Shown in pieces: positions 17,445-26,180 of a stretch of 64,000 nt of DNA. Within the stretch, counting starts at the first letter, position 1. Every line of letters begins with the position of its first letter. The DNA lies in contig JAFAFU010000063.1 of assembly GCA_023423335.1 (NCBI GenBank), positions 1 to 64,000 of the forward strand, read 5' to 3'. Position numbers and translations under genes: made by a program. Below the pieces are notes generated by a model. It did no database searches. It was given only the letters and a program-made list of their open reading frames with translations, and was not told the DNA's origin. Source of the DNA: Bacillota bacterium (lineage in GTDB: Bacteria; Bacillota; Clostridia; Lachnospirales; Lachnospiraceae).

Positions 17445-17482
17445 ATTATTAAATCAACAATATTATAAAATAATACTATATA
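17437..17482. promoter_or_regulatory. PadR autoregulatory operator candidate
   Basis: A perfect 14-bp inverted repeat, TATATAGTATTATT (17437-17450) and its complement (17469-17482), is separated by 18 bp. The left arm contains the -10 box. PadR-family repressors commonly bind AT-rich inverted repeats of the AGTAT/ATACT type over their own promoters. Confidence 0.65.
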
Positions 17483-17499
17483 AAAGAGGAGTTGATGAT

Positions 17500-17817
17500 A
17501 TGGTATTTAATACCGGTTCGGCCTTACTCGATGCAATTGTGCTTGCTGTTGTCTCAAAGGAACCGGAGGGAACCTATGGATACAATCTGACACAGGAGAT
17601 CAGGCAAGCGATTGAAGTTTCGGAATCTACTTTATATCCGGTGTTAAGAAGACTCCAAAAAGAAGACTGCTTGGCCGTATATGATATGGAATTCGGAGGA
17701 AGAAACCGCAGATATTATAAAATTACCGACAAGGGCATGATACAGCTTAAATTTTATTTGGATGAATGGATAAGTTATTGCAGGAAGATTAATAACATAT
17801 TTGGAGGAGTGAGATAG
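17500..17817 (+). CDS. PadR-family transcriptional regulator
   Basis: The 105-aa product matches the short PadR subfamily: an N-terminal winged helix with ALLDAIVLAVVSKEPEGTYGYNLTQEI, SESTLYPVLRRLQKEDCL and the wing GGRNRRYYKITDKG, then a short dimerisation helix. It is preceded by AGAGGAG and its stop codon abuts the next start with no gap. In Firmicutes this subfamily is regularly linked to DUF1700 and DUF4097 genes and to envelope stress. It probably represses the operon through the inverted repeat over its promoter. Confidence 0.92.
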   Translation: MVFNTGSALLDAIVLAVVSKEPEGTYGYNLTQEIRQAIEVSESTLYPVLRRLQKEDCLAVYDMEFGGRNRRYYKITDKGMIQLKFYLDEWISYCRKINNIFGGVR

Positions 17818-18654
17818 ATGTCGAGGATAGATTTTATCAATGAGCTGGAACGCATATTGTCGGATATCCCCATAGAAGAAAGGAAAGAAGCGATCCAATA
17901 TTATAATGATTATTTTGCGGATGCCGGAGAGGACCGTGAGGAAGAGATCATTAAGGAACTGGGATCTCCTGCCCGAGTGGCCGGAATCATCAAAGCGGAT
18001 CTGAACTTAAGCGGAGAGGATCATGAAAATAGGGGATACTTTACCGAAAAGGGTTTTCAGGATACCGTATATACGGATGAAAAATATGAAATTGTAAAGA
18101 CGGCAAAGCCGGAACGGGAAGAAAATCAAGAGGAGCAGAGAGCCACAGCCAGCGCGGGCAGCACTGCTTCCGACGGCACTGCCGCTGCCGGTAATGGAAC
18201 CGGTACCGACGGCGGACCCGGCCGGAGCAATGCCGGTACGAACGGGTATCAGGGTACAAACTCTGACAACGGGAATAAGCCGAATAATACGAACATGGCT
18301 TTGATTATACTGTTACTCATATTTGCAATTCCGATTGGTTTGCCATTGTTCTTTGGGTTTTTAGGTGTAGCATTTGGTCTGGTTGCCGCCAGCTTTGGTA
18401 TGGTGATCGGATTTGGAGCCGCAGGAGTTGCTATGATAGCGGTCGGTGCCGCATTGTTTGTAATCGGTGTGGTACAGATCAACATTCCTTTGGCACTTCT
18501 GGCTTTATGCGGAGGAGGCCTGTTTGTATTCGGACTGGGAATTCTGTTCCTTCTGGCCAGTGTTATGCTGTGTAGGAAGCTGATTCCGGCAATGATCAGA
18601 GGGGTTGTAAATCTCTGCAGATTACCCTTTAAGAATAGGAGTGTGACAGTATGA
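17818..18654 (+). CDS. DUF1700 (HAAS domain) membrane protein
   Basis: Residues 1-65 form the HAAS domain, with FINELERIL, YYNDYFADAGED and the LGSPARVAGIIKADL motif. A low-complexity Ala/Gly/Thr/Asn linker at about residues 100-155 follows. The C-terminal half (about 158-262) is strongly hydrophobic and glycine-rich, consistent with several membrane passes. HAAS proteins accompany PadR regulators and are thought to relay envelope state. It is co-translated with padR (adjacent) and the next gene (ATGA overlap). The 278-aa length with its low-complexity linker is longer than the minimal family form. Confidence 0.88.
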   Translation: MSRIDFINELERILSDIPIEERKEAIQYYNDYFADAGEDREEEIIKELGSPARVAGIIKADLNLSGEDHENRGYFTEKGFQDTVYTDEKYEIVKTAKPEREENQEEQRATASAGSTASDGTAAAGNGTGTDGGPGRSNAGTNGYQGTNSDNGNKPNNTNMALIILLLIFAIPIGLPLFFGFLGVAFGLVAASFGMVIGFGAAGVAMIAVGAALFVIGVVQINIPLALLALCGGGLFVFGLGILFLLASVMLCRKLIPAMIRGVVNLCRLPFKNRSVTV

Positions 18655-19493
18655 GAGCGTTTGGGAAAGTATGGTTAAGCATTGGCCTCATATCGATTGC
18701 ATTAGGCATATGCCTCCTGATATTGGCGGGTGTGTCCGGATTTACGATGCGAAGAGGAGATACCTATTCTTTGTCGGAAGAATATCCGGCGGATATCCGA
18801 TCTCTGGATTTCCAGATAGATTCTGGCAGAGTCAGGATAGTGGAGGGTGATACCTTCCGTATTGACGCATCGGGCCTAAGCGAGAACGGAGACTTCGATT
18901 CCCAGGTGAAGGACGGCGTATGGACGATCAGGGAGAGTGGTCACAATCAGTTGAATATATTCGGACTCCGGGTTCCTGCAATTTCAATCTTCGGAAAATC
19001 CTTTGACCCGGATATCATGATCACAATTCCGGAGGATTTTATTGCCGAGGATGTCCGTTTCAATCTGGGAGCGGGAAATCTGGATGCCGGCAGAATCAGG
19101 TCGAAAACCGGCAGCTTTACGGTAGATGCCGGAGAGATGGTGCTTAAGGAGCTTGATATCAGGGAGCAGTCCGATTACAATATCGGTGTCGGATATATGG
19201 GCCTGCATAATGCAAATCTAAAGAATATAACTTTGGATTGTAGCGTAGGCTATGTTAATATAGAAGGTATTATCATCGGAGATAGTGATATCGAATGCGG
19301 GATTGGAAAGATCCAAATGAATCTGGAGGGCGATATCAGACGCTATTCCTATGATATTGGGGGCGGTATTACGAATGTAAGTGTGAACGGTAAAAACTAC
19401 TTCGGAGGAATGGACCGGGGGGCGTATGAAGATGCACTCGGAAGTTTTTCCATGGAATGCGGAATAGGAAATATTACATTGGATATGAATTAA
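18651..19493 (+). CDS. DUF4097 beta-helix-like envelope protein
   Basis: The 280-aa product has one N-terminal membrane segment (about residues 8-30) and an extracytoplasmic domain of repeated short strands rich in Gly, Asp and Ile. That pattern (IDSGRVRIVEGD, FNLGAGNLDAGRI, VDAGEMVLKELDI, CGIGKIQMNLEGD, CGIGNITLDMN) is typical of DUF4097/DUF4098 putative adhesin folds. It overlaps the DUF1700 gene by 4 bp. Its ligand is unknown; together with HAAS and PspC it forms a conserved envelope-stress-like module. Confidence 0.88.
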   Translation: MRAFGKVWLSIGLISIALGICLLILAGVSGFTMRRGDTYSLSEEYPADIRSLDFQIDSGRVRIVEGDTFRIDASGLSENGDFDSQVKDGVWTIRESGHNQLNIFGLRVPAISIFGKSFDPDIMITIPEDFIAEDVRFNLGAGNLDAGRIRSKTGSFTVDAGEMVLKELDIREQSDYNIGVGYMGLHNANLKNITLDCSVGYVNIEGIIIGDSDIECGIGKIQMNLEGDIRRYSYDIGGGITNVSVNGKNYFGGMDRGAYEDALGSFSMECGIGNITLDMN

Positions 19494-19524
19494 ATAAGAA
19501 ATATATTGGAAAGGAGGAATTTGA

Positions 19525-19707
19525 ATGGAACAGAAGAAATTATACCGGTCTACATCAAATAGAATGATATGCGGAGTATGCGGAGGAATAGCGGAATATA
19601 TCAATATCGATCCAACTGTTGTCCGGTTACTTTGGGTGATTTTCAGCATGATAGGTTTTGGTGTGATTGTATACCTTATCGCCGCAATCATTATGCCCAT
19701 CCAATAA
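19525..19707 (+). CDS. PspC-domain small membrane protein
   Basis: This 60-aa protein is essentially one PspC domain: the LYRSTSNRMICGVCGGIAEY motif, the VVRLLWVIFSM segment and a second hydrophobic stretch ending AAIIMPIQ. PspC domains sense membrane stress in the phage-shock response. It lies 31 bp after the DUF4097 gene, with AAAGGAGG before its ATG, and closes the PadR operon. It is convergent with the cheY-like gene across a perfect palindrome. Confidence 0.92.
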   Translation: MEQKKLYRSTSNRMICGVCGGIAEYINIDPTVVRLLWVIFSMIGFGVIVYLIAAIIMPIQ

Positions 19708-19770
19708 GCTGTGAAAAACAACTGACAATGTACCCGCAGACAAAGGGCTGTGTTTCTTTTAATAAGGAAA

Positions 19771-19810
19771 AAGAGACTGTTGCATAATAATTATTATGCA
19801 ACAGTCTCTT
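19771..19810. terminator. Perfect 40-bp palindrome, bidirectional terminator
   Basis: Twenty bases (AAGAGACTGTTGCATAATAA) are followed immediately by their exact reverse complement with no spacer. It sits between convergent pspC and cheY-like genes. The flanking A- and T-rich ends allow termination in both directions. Confidence 0.8.
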
Positions 19811-19833
19811 CATGTTCACCCGGCATGGGCAAA

Positions 19834-20193
19834 CTATGATATGACCTTATTAATGATCTCAATAATCTGAGTGGCTTCAAAGGGCTTAGCAAGAAACTCG
19901 ACCGCACCGAATTTGATAGCGTCTACCATCTTTGTCTTTTGGCCTGCGGCTGTAACCATGATGATCTTAGCCGTTTTATTGTATTCCATGATCAGCTTTA
20001 AAGCTTCTAAACCGTCCATGACCGGCATGGTGATATCCATCGTAGTGATATCCGGTTGCAGCTCCTTGTATTTATTGATGCCTTCTTCCCCGTTAACGGC
20101 TTCCCCTATTACCTCATGTCCGTTTTCTTCCAGGATACTTCTAAGAATTTTGCGTGAGGTTCTGGAATCATCGACTAAAAGAATCCTTGCCAT
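19834..20193 (-). CDS. CheY-like single-domain response regulator
   Basis: The 119-aa product is a complete receiver domain with acidic pair D8/D9, phosphoacceptor D53 (TMDITMPVMDG), T81 and K103 (LAKPFEA), and no output domain. GGAGG precedes the start by about 9 nt. The gene lies 13 bp downstream of the CheX-like gene, so the two are co-transcribed. A stand-alone CheY next to a CheX-type phosphatase suggests a phospho-relay acting on motility or another behaviour. No flagellar or other chemotaxis gene is nearby. Confidence 0.92.
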   Translation of the reverse strand: MARILLVDDSRTSRKILRSILEENGHEVIGEAVNGEEGINKYKELQPDITTMDITMPVMDGLEALKLIMEYNKTAKIIMVTAAGQKTKMVDAIKFGAVEFLAKPFEATQIIEIINKVIS

Positions 20194-20206
20194 GCTAATT
20201 TCCCTC

Positions 20207-21094
20207 CTAATTTATCTCAACTTTATCGTTCAAAGCAACCAGTAGATCGGACTGTTTTCCGTTAATAACAACAGGAACAACAAAGATGTCACCCTTCGAT
20301 GCCAGTATTTTATTCGAATAGAACAGCGGAGGAGTCATGTCAATATGCACGTCTTCCAGACTTAGCTTGGATGCGAACAGACCATTGGTGCAATTGATGA
20401 ATTCGCACACGGAATCAAAGGCATCCTCATTCATCTCGGTAAAGGCCTCCTTAGCGAAAGGACTTGCGATTGCTAAAAGCTCCTTGTCCTGATCGGCAAA
20501 GCCGACAAAAATCATATGATCCCCTACCATATTCTGGCATGCCAGACTTCCGAAGGAATATGTACTGACCTTATATGCTTTCTTTAACATGATATCATTA
20601 TTAATGAAGCGTACGATGTTTCGAATTGTGAGGCTGATGCATTCCGTACCGATAGGAATATCCGTATTGATAAATACCGGAATGATCCGGTCAATGTCAC
20701 CTGATTTTAAAGCGTCCATGTCCGTATCGGAAAATTGATGGTCCTTTTTATAATTCACGAGATTTTCTTCAATCTCGTCCATTGTCATAAAATTGTTTTC
20801 AGTTAAAACCTGTATAAATTTTAAATAAGGATTACCTTGCAGGTTCAGCAGATAATTAACCTCTTCCGTTAATAAATATCCTTTTTCAATGGCGATATCG
20901 CCAAAACGCCGATCCATTTGTTTTTGAAGCTCATTCACATCATCCGCTTGTTTTGTGGTGAGCAATTTCTCGGCAACAGCGATCAATCCTAATTTTGCAC
21001 GGGAATTTTTCTGCTGTTCTAACACGACTTCCAATTGAGATTGAGAAATTTTATTCTTTTCAACTAAGTAATGCCCAAAATACTGTCCGAACAT
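20207..21094 (-). CDS. CheX-domain protein with an N-terminal helical module
   Basis: The start at 21094 follows AAAGGAG by 7 nt and gives a 295-aa product beginning MFGQYFGHYLVEKNKIS. The first about 135 residues are helical, with two short repeats (YLVEKNKISQSQLEVVLEQQ and DIAIEKGYLLTEEVNYLL) that resemble the MshEN-type N-terminal domain of type II secretion and pilus ATPases. The C-terminal half (about 140-295) resembles CheX, a CheY-P phosphatase, including the segment EDAFDSVCEFINCTNGLFAS. In CheX the catalytic pair is E and N in an ExxN helix, and the E/N residues here fit that. It is paired with the CheY-like gene downstream. Confidence 0.75.
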   Translation of the reverse strand: MFGQYFGHYLVEKNKISQSQLEVVLEQQKNSRAKLGLIAVAEKLLTTKQADDVNELQKQMDRRFGDIAIEKGYLLTEEVNYLLNLQGNPYLKFIQVLTENNFMTMDEIEENLVNYKKDHQFSDTDMDALKSGDIDRIIPVFINTDIPIGTECISLTIRNIVRFINNDIMLKKAYKVSTYSFGSLACQNMVGDHMIFVGFADQDKELLAIASPFAKEAFTEMNEDAFDSVCEFINCTNGLFASKLSLEDVHIDMTPPLFYSNKILASKGDIFVVPVVINGKQSDLLVALNDKVEIN

Positions 21095-21469
21095 GCTATT
21101 TCTCCTTTCGTTATCCGAATTCTTCTCATAACATTCCTCATGGATGACAAAAAGATGCCTTGTCAACGCTAATAGTAATTATGTAACCCCCATATGCTTC
21201 AAACATAATTTTAACCCTAGAATGTTCATATACTATATAATATACAACAAAATCCATAAAAAAAATAGTCTTTATTTAAAAATATTGCAAAAATTTTCGT
21301 ATTTTTTATGTAAAATTTTACACTTTATTATACGATGAAAATCGAAAGAAGGCTGGATTGAAAAGAAAAACGCTTTTCAACAATGAAAAATTACATGACA
21401 TTTATGCCCATCTATGATAAAGTAATCCTTAAGTTAAGACGAAGAGTACTGGACCATGGAGGTTTTGAA
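21095..21469. other. AT-rich divergent intergenic region before argS
   Basis: No gene is supported in these 375 bp. The region is very AT-rich and carries the small palindrome GTAAAATTTTAC (21310-21321). TTGAAAAG and CTTTTCAA form a hairpin at about 21358-21380, a motif shared with 26098-26114 and 37256-37279. The argS ribosome binding site is at 21458-21462. No convincing -35/-10 pair was identified on either strand. Confidence 0.6.
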
Positions 21470-23236
21470 ATGAAAAAGATAGTTGACATGATAACAGACG
21501 CAGTAAAGCAGGCTTTTGAACAGAGGGGTTATGAAGCAAAATATGGCCTGGTAACCCTATCCAACCGACCGGATTTATGCCAATATCAATGTAATGGAGC
21601 CCTGGCTGCCGCGAAGCAGTATAAGACGGCCCCTATTAAAATAGCGCAGGAAATCGTGGAGCAGTTAAAGAGCGAAGAAATGTTCAAGGAAATCACTGCA
21701 ATCCTTCCCGGTTTTATTAATATCACTTTAAGCGATGCCATGTTGGCCGGTTATATGAATGATATGTTATCGGCGGCGGATTTCGGATGTGAGAAAGAGA
21801 AGCATCCGAAGGTTGTAATTCTGGATTATGGCGGTGCTAATATTGCCAAGCCGCTGCATGTCGGTCACCTCCGTTCTGCTATTATCGGTGAGAGTGTGAA
21901 AAGAATTCACCGGTTCATGGGAAACAAGGTAATCGGTGATGCACACCTGGGAGACTGGGGAACACCGATGGGCCTTATTATTGCAGAGCTGAAACGCAGG
22001 AAGCCGGAGCTGGAATACTTTGATGAGACCTATAACGGCGAATTCCCGGAGGAAGCGCCCTTTACCATATCGGAACTGGAGGAATATTATCCGACCGCCA
22101 GCAATTATTCAAAGGAGAATCCCGAGTTCCGGGAGGAAGCGAAGCAGATTACCGTGAAGCTGCAGAGCGGGCACAGGGGTTATATGGCTCTGTGGAATCA
22201 CATCCGTGCGGTATCGGTTACGGATCTGGTAAGAATCTATCGGAGCCTTAATGTGGACTTTGATCTCTGGAAGTCGGAAAGCGACGCACAGCCCTATATT
22301 CCGGATATGATCCAATATCTGAAGGATAATCGGTATGCAACCGTCAGCGAGGGAGCTTTGGTGGTGGAGGTTAAGGAAGAGACGGATACAAAGGAAATAC
22401 CTCCTTGCATGATCTTAAAATCAGACGGGGCGACTCTGTATAATACTACTGATCTTGCCACCATAGTTGAACGGATGAAATTATTTAATCCGGACCGGAT
22501 TATCTATTTTACGGACAAGAGGCAGGAATTGTATTTTGAGACAGTATTCCGCTGCGCAAGGAAGACAAAGCTGGTGAATGAGGATACACAGCTTGATTTC
22601 ATCGGCTTTGGCACGATGAACGGAAAGGATGGCAAGCCCTTCAAGACCAGGGAAGGAGGGGTTATGCGCCTGGAGTACCTGATTAATAATATCTATGACG
22701 AGGTATATAAGAAAATCATGGAGAACCGCGGGATGCAGGAGGATGAGGCAAAGAAGGTTGCCGCCATCGTCGGTATGGCCGCATTAAAGTACGGCGATCT
22801 CTCCAATCAGGCGTCCAAGGATTATGTCTTCGACATTGACCGTTTCACCTCCTTTGAGGGAGATACCGGTCCCTATATCCTCTATACGATAGTACGAATC
22901 AAATCCATTCTGGCAAAATACAGGGAGCTGGGCAGAACGGTGAAGACAGGGCGTATCCTCCGCGCCGCGGGACCCTCGGAAACAGCGCTGATGCTCGAAC
23001 TGGCGAAGTTTGGCGATATGGCAGGCCAGGCCTATGAGGAGACAGCACCCCATAGGATCTGCCAATATATTTACGATTTGGCCAACGCATTTTCAAGCTT
23101 TTATCATGATACAAAAATCATATCGGAAGAGGATGAGGAGAAACAGGCGTCCTGGATTACCCTGATTACCCTGGTACAGAATATTCTGCTGGCCGGTATT
23201 GATCTGCTTGGTATTGAGGCACCGGACAGAATGTAA
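21470..23236 (+). CDS. argS: Arginyl-tRNA synthetase
   Basis: This class I synthetase charges tRNA-Arg. The ATG at 21470 follows GGAGG by 7 nt; an upstream in-frame ATG at 21383 lacks a site. The 588-aa product has an N-terminal Add1-type domain, the HIGH-class motif LHVGHLRSAIIGE and the GDWGTPMGL motif. Further on are the loop FGTMNGKDGKPFKTREGG, which replaces a strict KMSK, and the C-terminal anticodon-binding domain (DALR type). It is monocistronic by spacing, with 85 bp before the next gene. Confidence 0.95.
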   Translation: MKKIVDMITDAVKQAFEQRGYEAKYGLVTLSNRPDLCQYQCNGALAAAKQYKTAPIKIAQEIVEQLKSEEMFKEITAILPGFINITLSDAMLAGYMNDMLSAADFGCEKEKHPKVVILDYGGANIAKPLHVGHLRSAIIGESVKRIHRFMGNKVIGDAHLGDWGTPMGLIIAELKRRKPELEYFDETYNGEFPEEAPFTISELEEYYPTASNYSKENPEFREEAKQITVKLQSGHRGYMALWNHIRAVSVTDLVRIYRSLNVDFDLWKSESDAQPYIPDMIQYLKDNRYATVSEGALVVEVKEETDTKEIPPCMILKSDGATLYNTTDLATIVERMKLFNPDRIIYFTDKRQELYFETVFRCARKTKLVNEDTQLDFIGFGTMNGKDGKPFKTREGGVMRLEYLINNIYDEVYKKIMENRGMQEDEAKKVAAIVGMAALKYGDLSNQASKDYVFDIDRFTSFEGDTGPYILYTIVRIKSILAKYRELGRTVKTGRILRAAGPSETALMLELAKFGDMAGQAYEETAPHRICQYIYDLANAFSSFYHDTKIISEEDEEKQASWITLITLVQNILLAGIDLLGIEAPDRM

Positions 23237-23321
23237 TATAGCAACGGCAGGAACCGGTTAGTGGGTTATTTAAAGACCGGCTGACCGGTTTGTTTACGTA
23301 TGATTAAGGCGAGGTGATCAG

Positions 23322-24677
23322 ATGTTCATAAAAAGAACAACAGAGCTTAACCTGCTTACACAGCAATATGACAGCCCGGGATTAAGGCTGGTTATTTTGT
23401 ATGGAAGAAAAGGGATCGGTAAGACTTCCCTGCTGAGGGAATTCATAATCGGAAAGCCGGCATATTACTATAACGGGGTGGAATGCGATGACAGGCTGCA
23501 GCTTAACCGGATGTATGACCAGTTTGGTCTCCCCCGGAATGAAGCTGCGGACGATATGGATTATATAACGCTTTTCACCGCTCTGGCTGAGCAGCAGGAG
23601 CAGAAAACGGTTATCCTTCTGGACGAATTCCACCTGATCATTAAGAATGGGTCCGGACTCCTTGAAGCCCTCCAGCAGCTTGATAAGCTGCCTGATCATG
23701 TCATGCTGGTACTATGCAGTTCCTCCATTCGTTTTGTCGAGAACGAGATGGTAGCCTGGATGGGAGAGGCCGCAGCCCGGATCAGTTCGTTTGTAAAATT
23801 AAAGGAATTCACCTTTGTGGATTTTGTCAACCGCTTTCCGAAATCCTCCGTGGGCACCTGTATTTATATTGATGGGATTCTGGGCGGAATTCCAGGTTAT
23901 CTGGAGGACTGGCGGGAAGATAAATCCGTGAAGGATAATTTGATTGGATCAATTCTTGATAAAAATCACAGGCTGTTTTCCGAACCTTGGAATTATCTGA
24001 AGCAGGAGCTGCGGGAACCGGCCGTTTATAACACCCTGCTGACAGCCCTGGCCCAGGGAAATACCAAGCTCAATGAGCTCCATGCCGTTACCGGCTATTC
24101 CAGGGCAAAGATATTGGTTTATCTGAAAGCTCTGACTGAGCTGGATATTGTTGAGAAGCTGGTTCCACTGGGGGAGAAGGGCAGGGAAAATGCCAAGAAG
24201 GGGCTTTACCGGATCAAGGACCATTTCCTCCACTTCTGGTTCCGTTTCCTGTTCCCCCATCTATCCGAGCTTGAGCTGGGACAGAAGGAGACGGTGTATG
24301 AACAATACATCCGCCCATATCTTAATGCCTACCTGGAGGATTATTTTGCAGATGTCTGTATGGAATATCTAAAACTGATGAACCAGCACCGGAGATTATC
24401 CGTAAAATATCAGTGGTGGGACCGATGGTACGGTAAAAATGGGACAATCCATATCATTGGAAAGGAAAGCGGCGGGGAGACACTGGCAGGAAGATGCATC
24501 TGGGAGGACAGGAAGGCGGAAACCGGAGATTTTGATTATTTGATCACCCTTTCCAAAGAAGCCGGATTGACCCCGGAGCTGTTCTACCTCTTCTCTAAGG
24601 AAGGTTTTACTGCGGAGCTTAAGGAGCTGGCTGAAAGCCGGAAGAACATCGTACTTGTGAGACTGGAAGACCTGTAG
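23322..24677 (+). CDS. Archaeal-type AAA ATPase with DUF234 domain
   Basis: The 451-aa product has a P-loop GRKGIGKTSLLREF (residues 28-41) and a Walker B TVILLDEFHLI. The C-terminal half carries a winged helix (LNELHAVTGYSRAKILVYL) and a DUF234 nuclease-like region beginning YRIKDHFLHFWFRF. This is COG1672, common in archaea and Lachnospiraceae and sometimes linked to mobile or stress functions; the true substrate is unknown. It lies 36 bp upstream of a second ATPase gene, so the two are probably co-expressed. Confidence 0.85.
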   Translation: MFIKRTTELNLLTQQYDSPGLRLVILYGRKGIGKTSLLREFIIGKPAYYYNGVECDDRLQLNRMYDQFGLPRNEAADDMDYITLFTALAEQQEQKTVILLDEFHLIIKNGSGLLEALQQLDKLPDHVMLVLCSSSIRFVENEMVAWMGEAAARISSFVKLKEFTFVDFVNRFPKSSVGTCIYIDGILGGIPGYLEDWREDKSVKDNLIGSILDKNHRLFSEPWNYLKQELREPAVYNTLLTALAQGNTKLNELHAVTGYSRAKILVYLKALTELDIVEKLVPLGEKGRENAKKGLYRIKDHFLHFWFRFLFPHLSELELGQKETVYEQYIRPYLNAYLEDYFADVCMEYLKLMNQHRRLSVKYQWWDRWYGKNGTIHIIGKESGGETLAGRCIWEDRKAETGDFDYLITLSKEAGLTPELFYLFSKEGFTAELKELAESRKNIVLVRLEDL

Positions 24678-24713
24678 GCATTACGGCCGGCAAAGGAGGA
24701 ATCGTCATTTACT

Positions 24714-26054
24714 ATGTATCGATTAATATCAAAATTAGTAGTTTATAAGAATCTTGGAAAAGACTGCCTGCTGACAGAGCTGGCCGGGCTGATCAGAGAG
24801 TTTGAAGGTATGTCAAGGGAAGGGCAGCTGGCTGAGAACGGCAGGGAGGACATTATCTCCCGGATTTATTCCCTGATTAACCGGCTTCTGGATATTGCTA
24901 CCGTATACGGCTTTGATACCAATCTGTGGCATAATTATCTTGCTTATCTTTTGATTTCCTGTGAAAATCCGTTCAACCTTACCTGTGAAAAGGCCGGAGC
25001 GAAGGAGGGCACCGTTAACCAGTTTGCCAGGGGAGACTTTAAGATCTTCAAGGCATTATATGATTATGACTTCGGACCGCTGGAGAGAGCGCTGGATATC
25101 AATTGCTTCTCCATCATCTCGGATTATAGGGCGGTTGAGAAGAACAGCGGCAGATATAATAAGAATGTAAGTGAAAAGGTACGGCAGTTGAGCAGTCAGA
25201 TTGAGGCTGCAAAGGATGAGAATGAAATCTTTGATATGGTAACAGGCTTTTACCGGGATTATGGCGTAGGGAAATTTGGATTAAATAAAGCCTTTCGCAT
25301 ACGGAAGGAAAACGGCCAGGTGGATATCTTCCCGATTACCAATACCCAGGAGGTCCTGCTGTCCGACCTGATCGGCTATGAGCTGCAGAAGCGTAAACTG
25401 GTGGAGAATACCGAGGCCTTTGTGGAGGGCAGGAAATCCAACAATGTGCTTCTGTTCGGTGACAGCGGAACCGGGAAATCTACAGCGGTGAAGGCCATTT
25501 TGAATGAGTATTATTCACAGGGACTGAGGATGATTGAGATCTATAAACATCAGTTTGAGGATTTATCCGCGGTCATTTCCCAGATTAAGGACCGCAACTA
25601 TAAATTTATCATATACATGGATGATTTGTCCTTTGAAGAATTTGAGATAGAATATAAATATCTGAAGGCGGTCATAGAAGGCGGCCTTGAAACGAAACCG
25701 GACAATGTATTAATTTATGCGACCTCAAACCGCAGACATTTAATCCGTGAAACCTGGAATGACCGTTCCGATATGGAGAAGGACGGTGAAATCCACCGCT
25801 CCGATACAATGCAGGAAAAGCTGTCCTTGGTTGCCCGTTTCGGTATTACAATTAACTTCTCGGCGCCGGGCAAAAAGGAATACCTGCAGATTGTCCGCGG
25901 TTTGGCAAACCGCCAGGATAACGTTAAGCTGACGGAGGAAGAGCTGTTTGCCGAGGCAAATAAGTGGGAATTATACCATGGCGGAATGTCCGGGCGGACC
26001 GCCCAGCAGTTTATCAACTATTTGGCAGGCCAGGCAGGTCCGGATGGGACGTAA
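24714..26054 (+). CDS. DUF815 AAA+ ATPase
   Basis: The 446-aa product has an N-terminal alpha-helical region of about 200 residues. Its AAA+ core carries the Walker A LFGDSGTGKSTAVK near residue 250, a Walker B-like IIYMDDLSFE, a sensor-like YATSNRRHLIRE and the LVARFGITINFSAPG segment, which matches the DUF815 family. Members are predicted ATPases of unknown role. The ATG at 24714 is about 15 nt from the AGGAGG, unusually far, but no closer in-frame start exists. It follows the DUF234 ATPase gene by 36 bp. Confidence 0.87.
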   Translation: MYRLISKLVVYKNLGKDCLLTELAGLIREFEGMSREGQLAENGREDIISRIYSLINRLLDIATVYGFDTNLWHNYLAYLLISCENPFNLTCEKAGAKEGTVNQFARGDFKIFKALYDYDFGPLERALDINCFSIISDYRAVEKNSGRYNKNVSEKVRQLSSQIEAAKDENEIFDMVTGFYRDYGVGKFGLNKAFRIRKENGQVDIFPITNTQEVLLSDLIGYELQKRKLVENTEAFVEGRKSNNVLLFGDSGTGKSTAVKAILNEYYSQGLRMIEIYKHQFEDLSAVISQIKDRNYKFIIYMDDLSFEEFEIEYKYLKAVIEGGLETKPDNVLIYATSNRRHLIRETWNDRSDMEKDGEIHRSDTMQEKLSLVARFGITINFSAPGKKEYLQIVRGLANRQDNVKLTEEELFAEANKWELYHGGMSGRTAQQFINYLAGQAGPDGT

Positions 26055-26097
26055 TGTGTAAGACCAAATTCGCGGACACCGGCAGCATGGAGATTAG

Positions 26098-26175
26098 TTG
26101 AAAACGCTTTTCAAAACAGCACTTACGTGCTTTTCGTTTAGGTTTTATATACCGCCTTTCGGCGGCAGATGGAGG
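26098..26175 (+). repeat. Three-hairpin leader module before the Nudix gene
   Basis: TTGAAAA-CGC-TTTTCAA (26098-26114), AGCAC-TTAC-GTGCT and CCGCC-TTTC-GGCGG follow in order. They end in AGATGGAGG at the ribosome binding site. The same module order precedes the DUF6147 gene, and the last module precedes copZ. Confidence 0.65.
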
Positions 26176-26180
26176 CTATT

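Noticed and set aside
21161..21166. TTGACA on the minus strand as a -35 box for the CheX-like gene
   Set aside because: No acceptable -10 box lies 16-18 bp downstream.
21144..21338. Plus-strand 64-aa ORF before argS
   Set aside because: It lies in an AT-rich intergenic stretch, has no ribosome binding site, and its composition is dominated by Lys, Asn, Ile and Phe.
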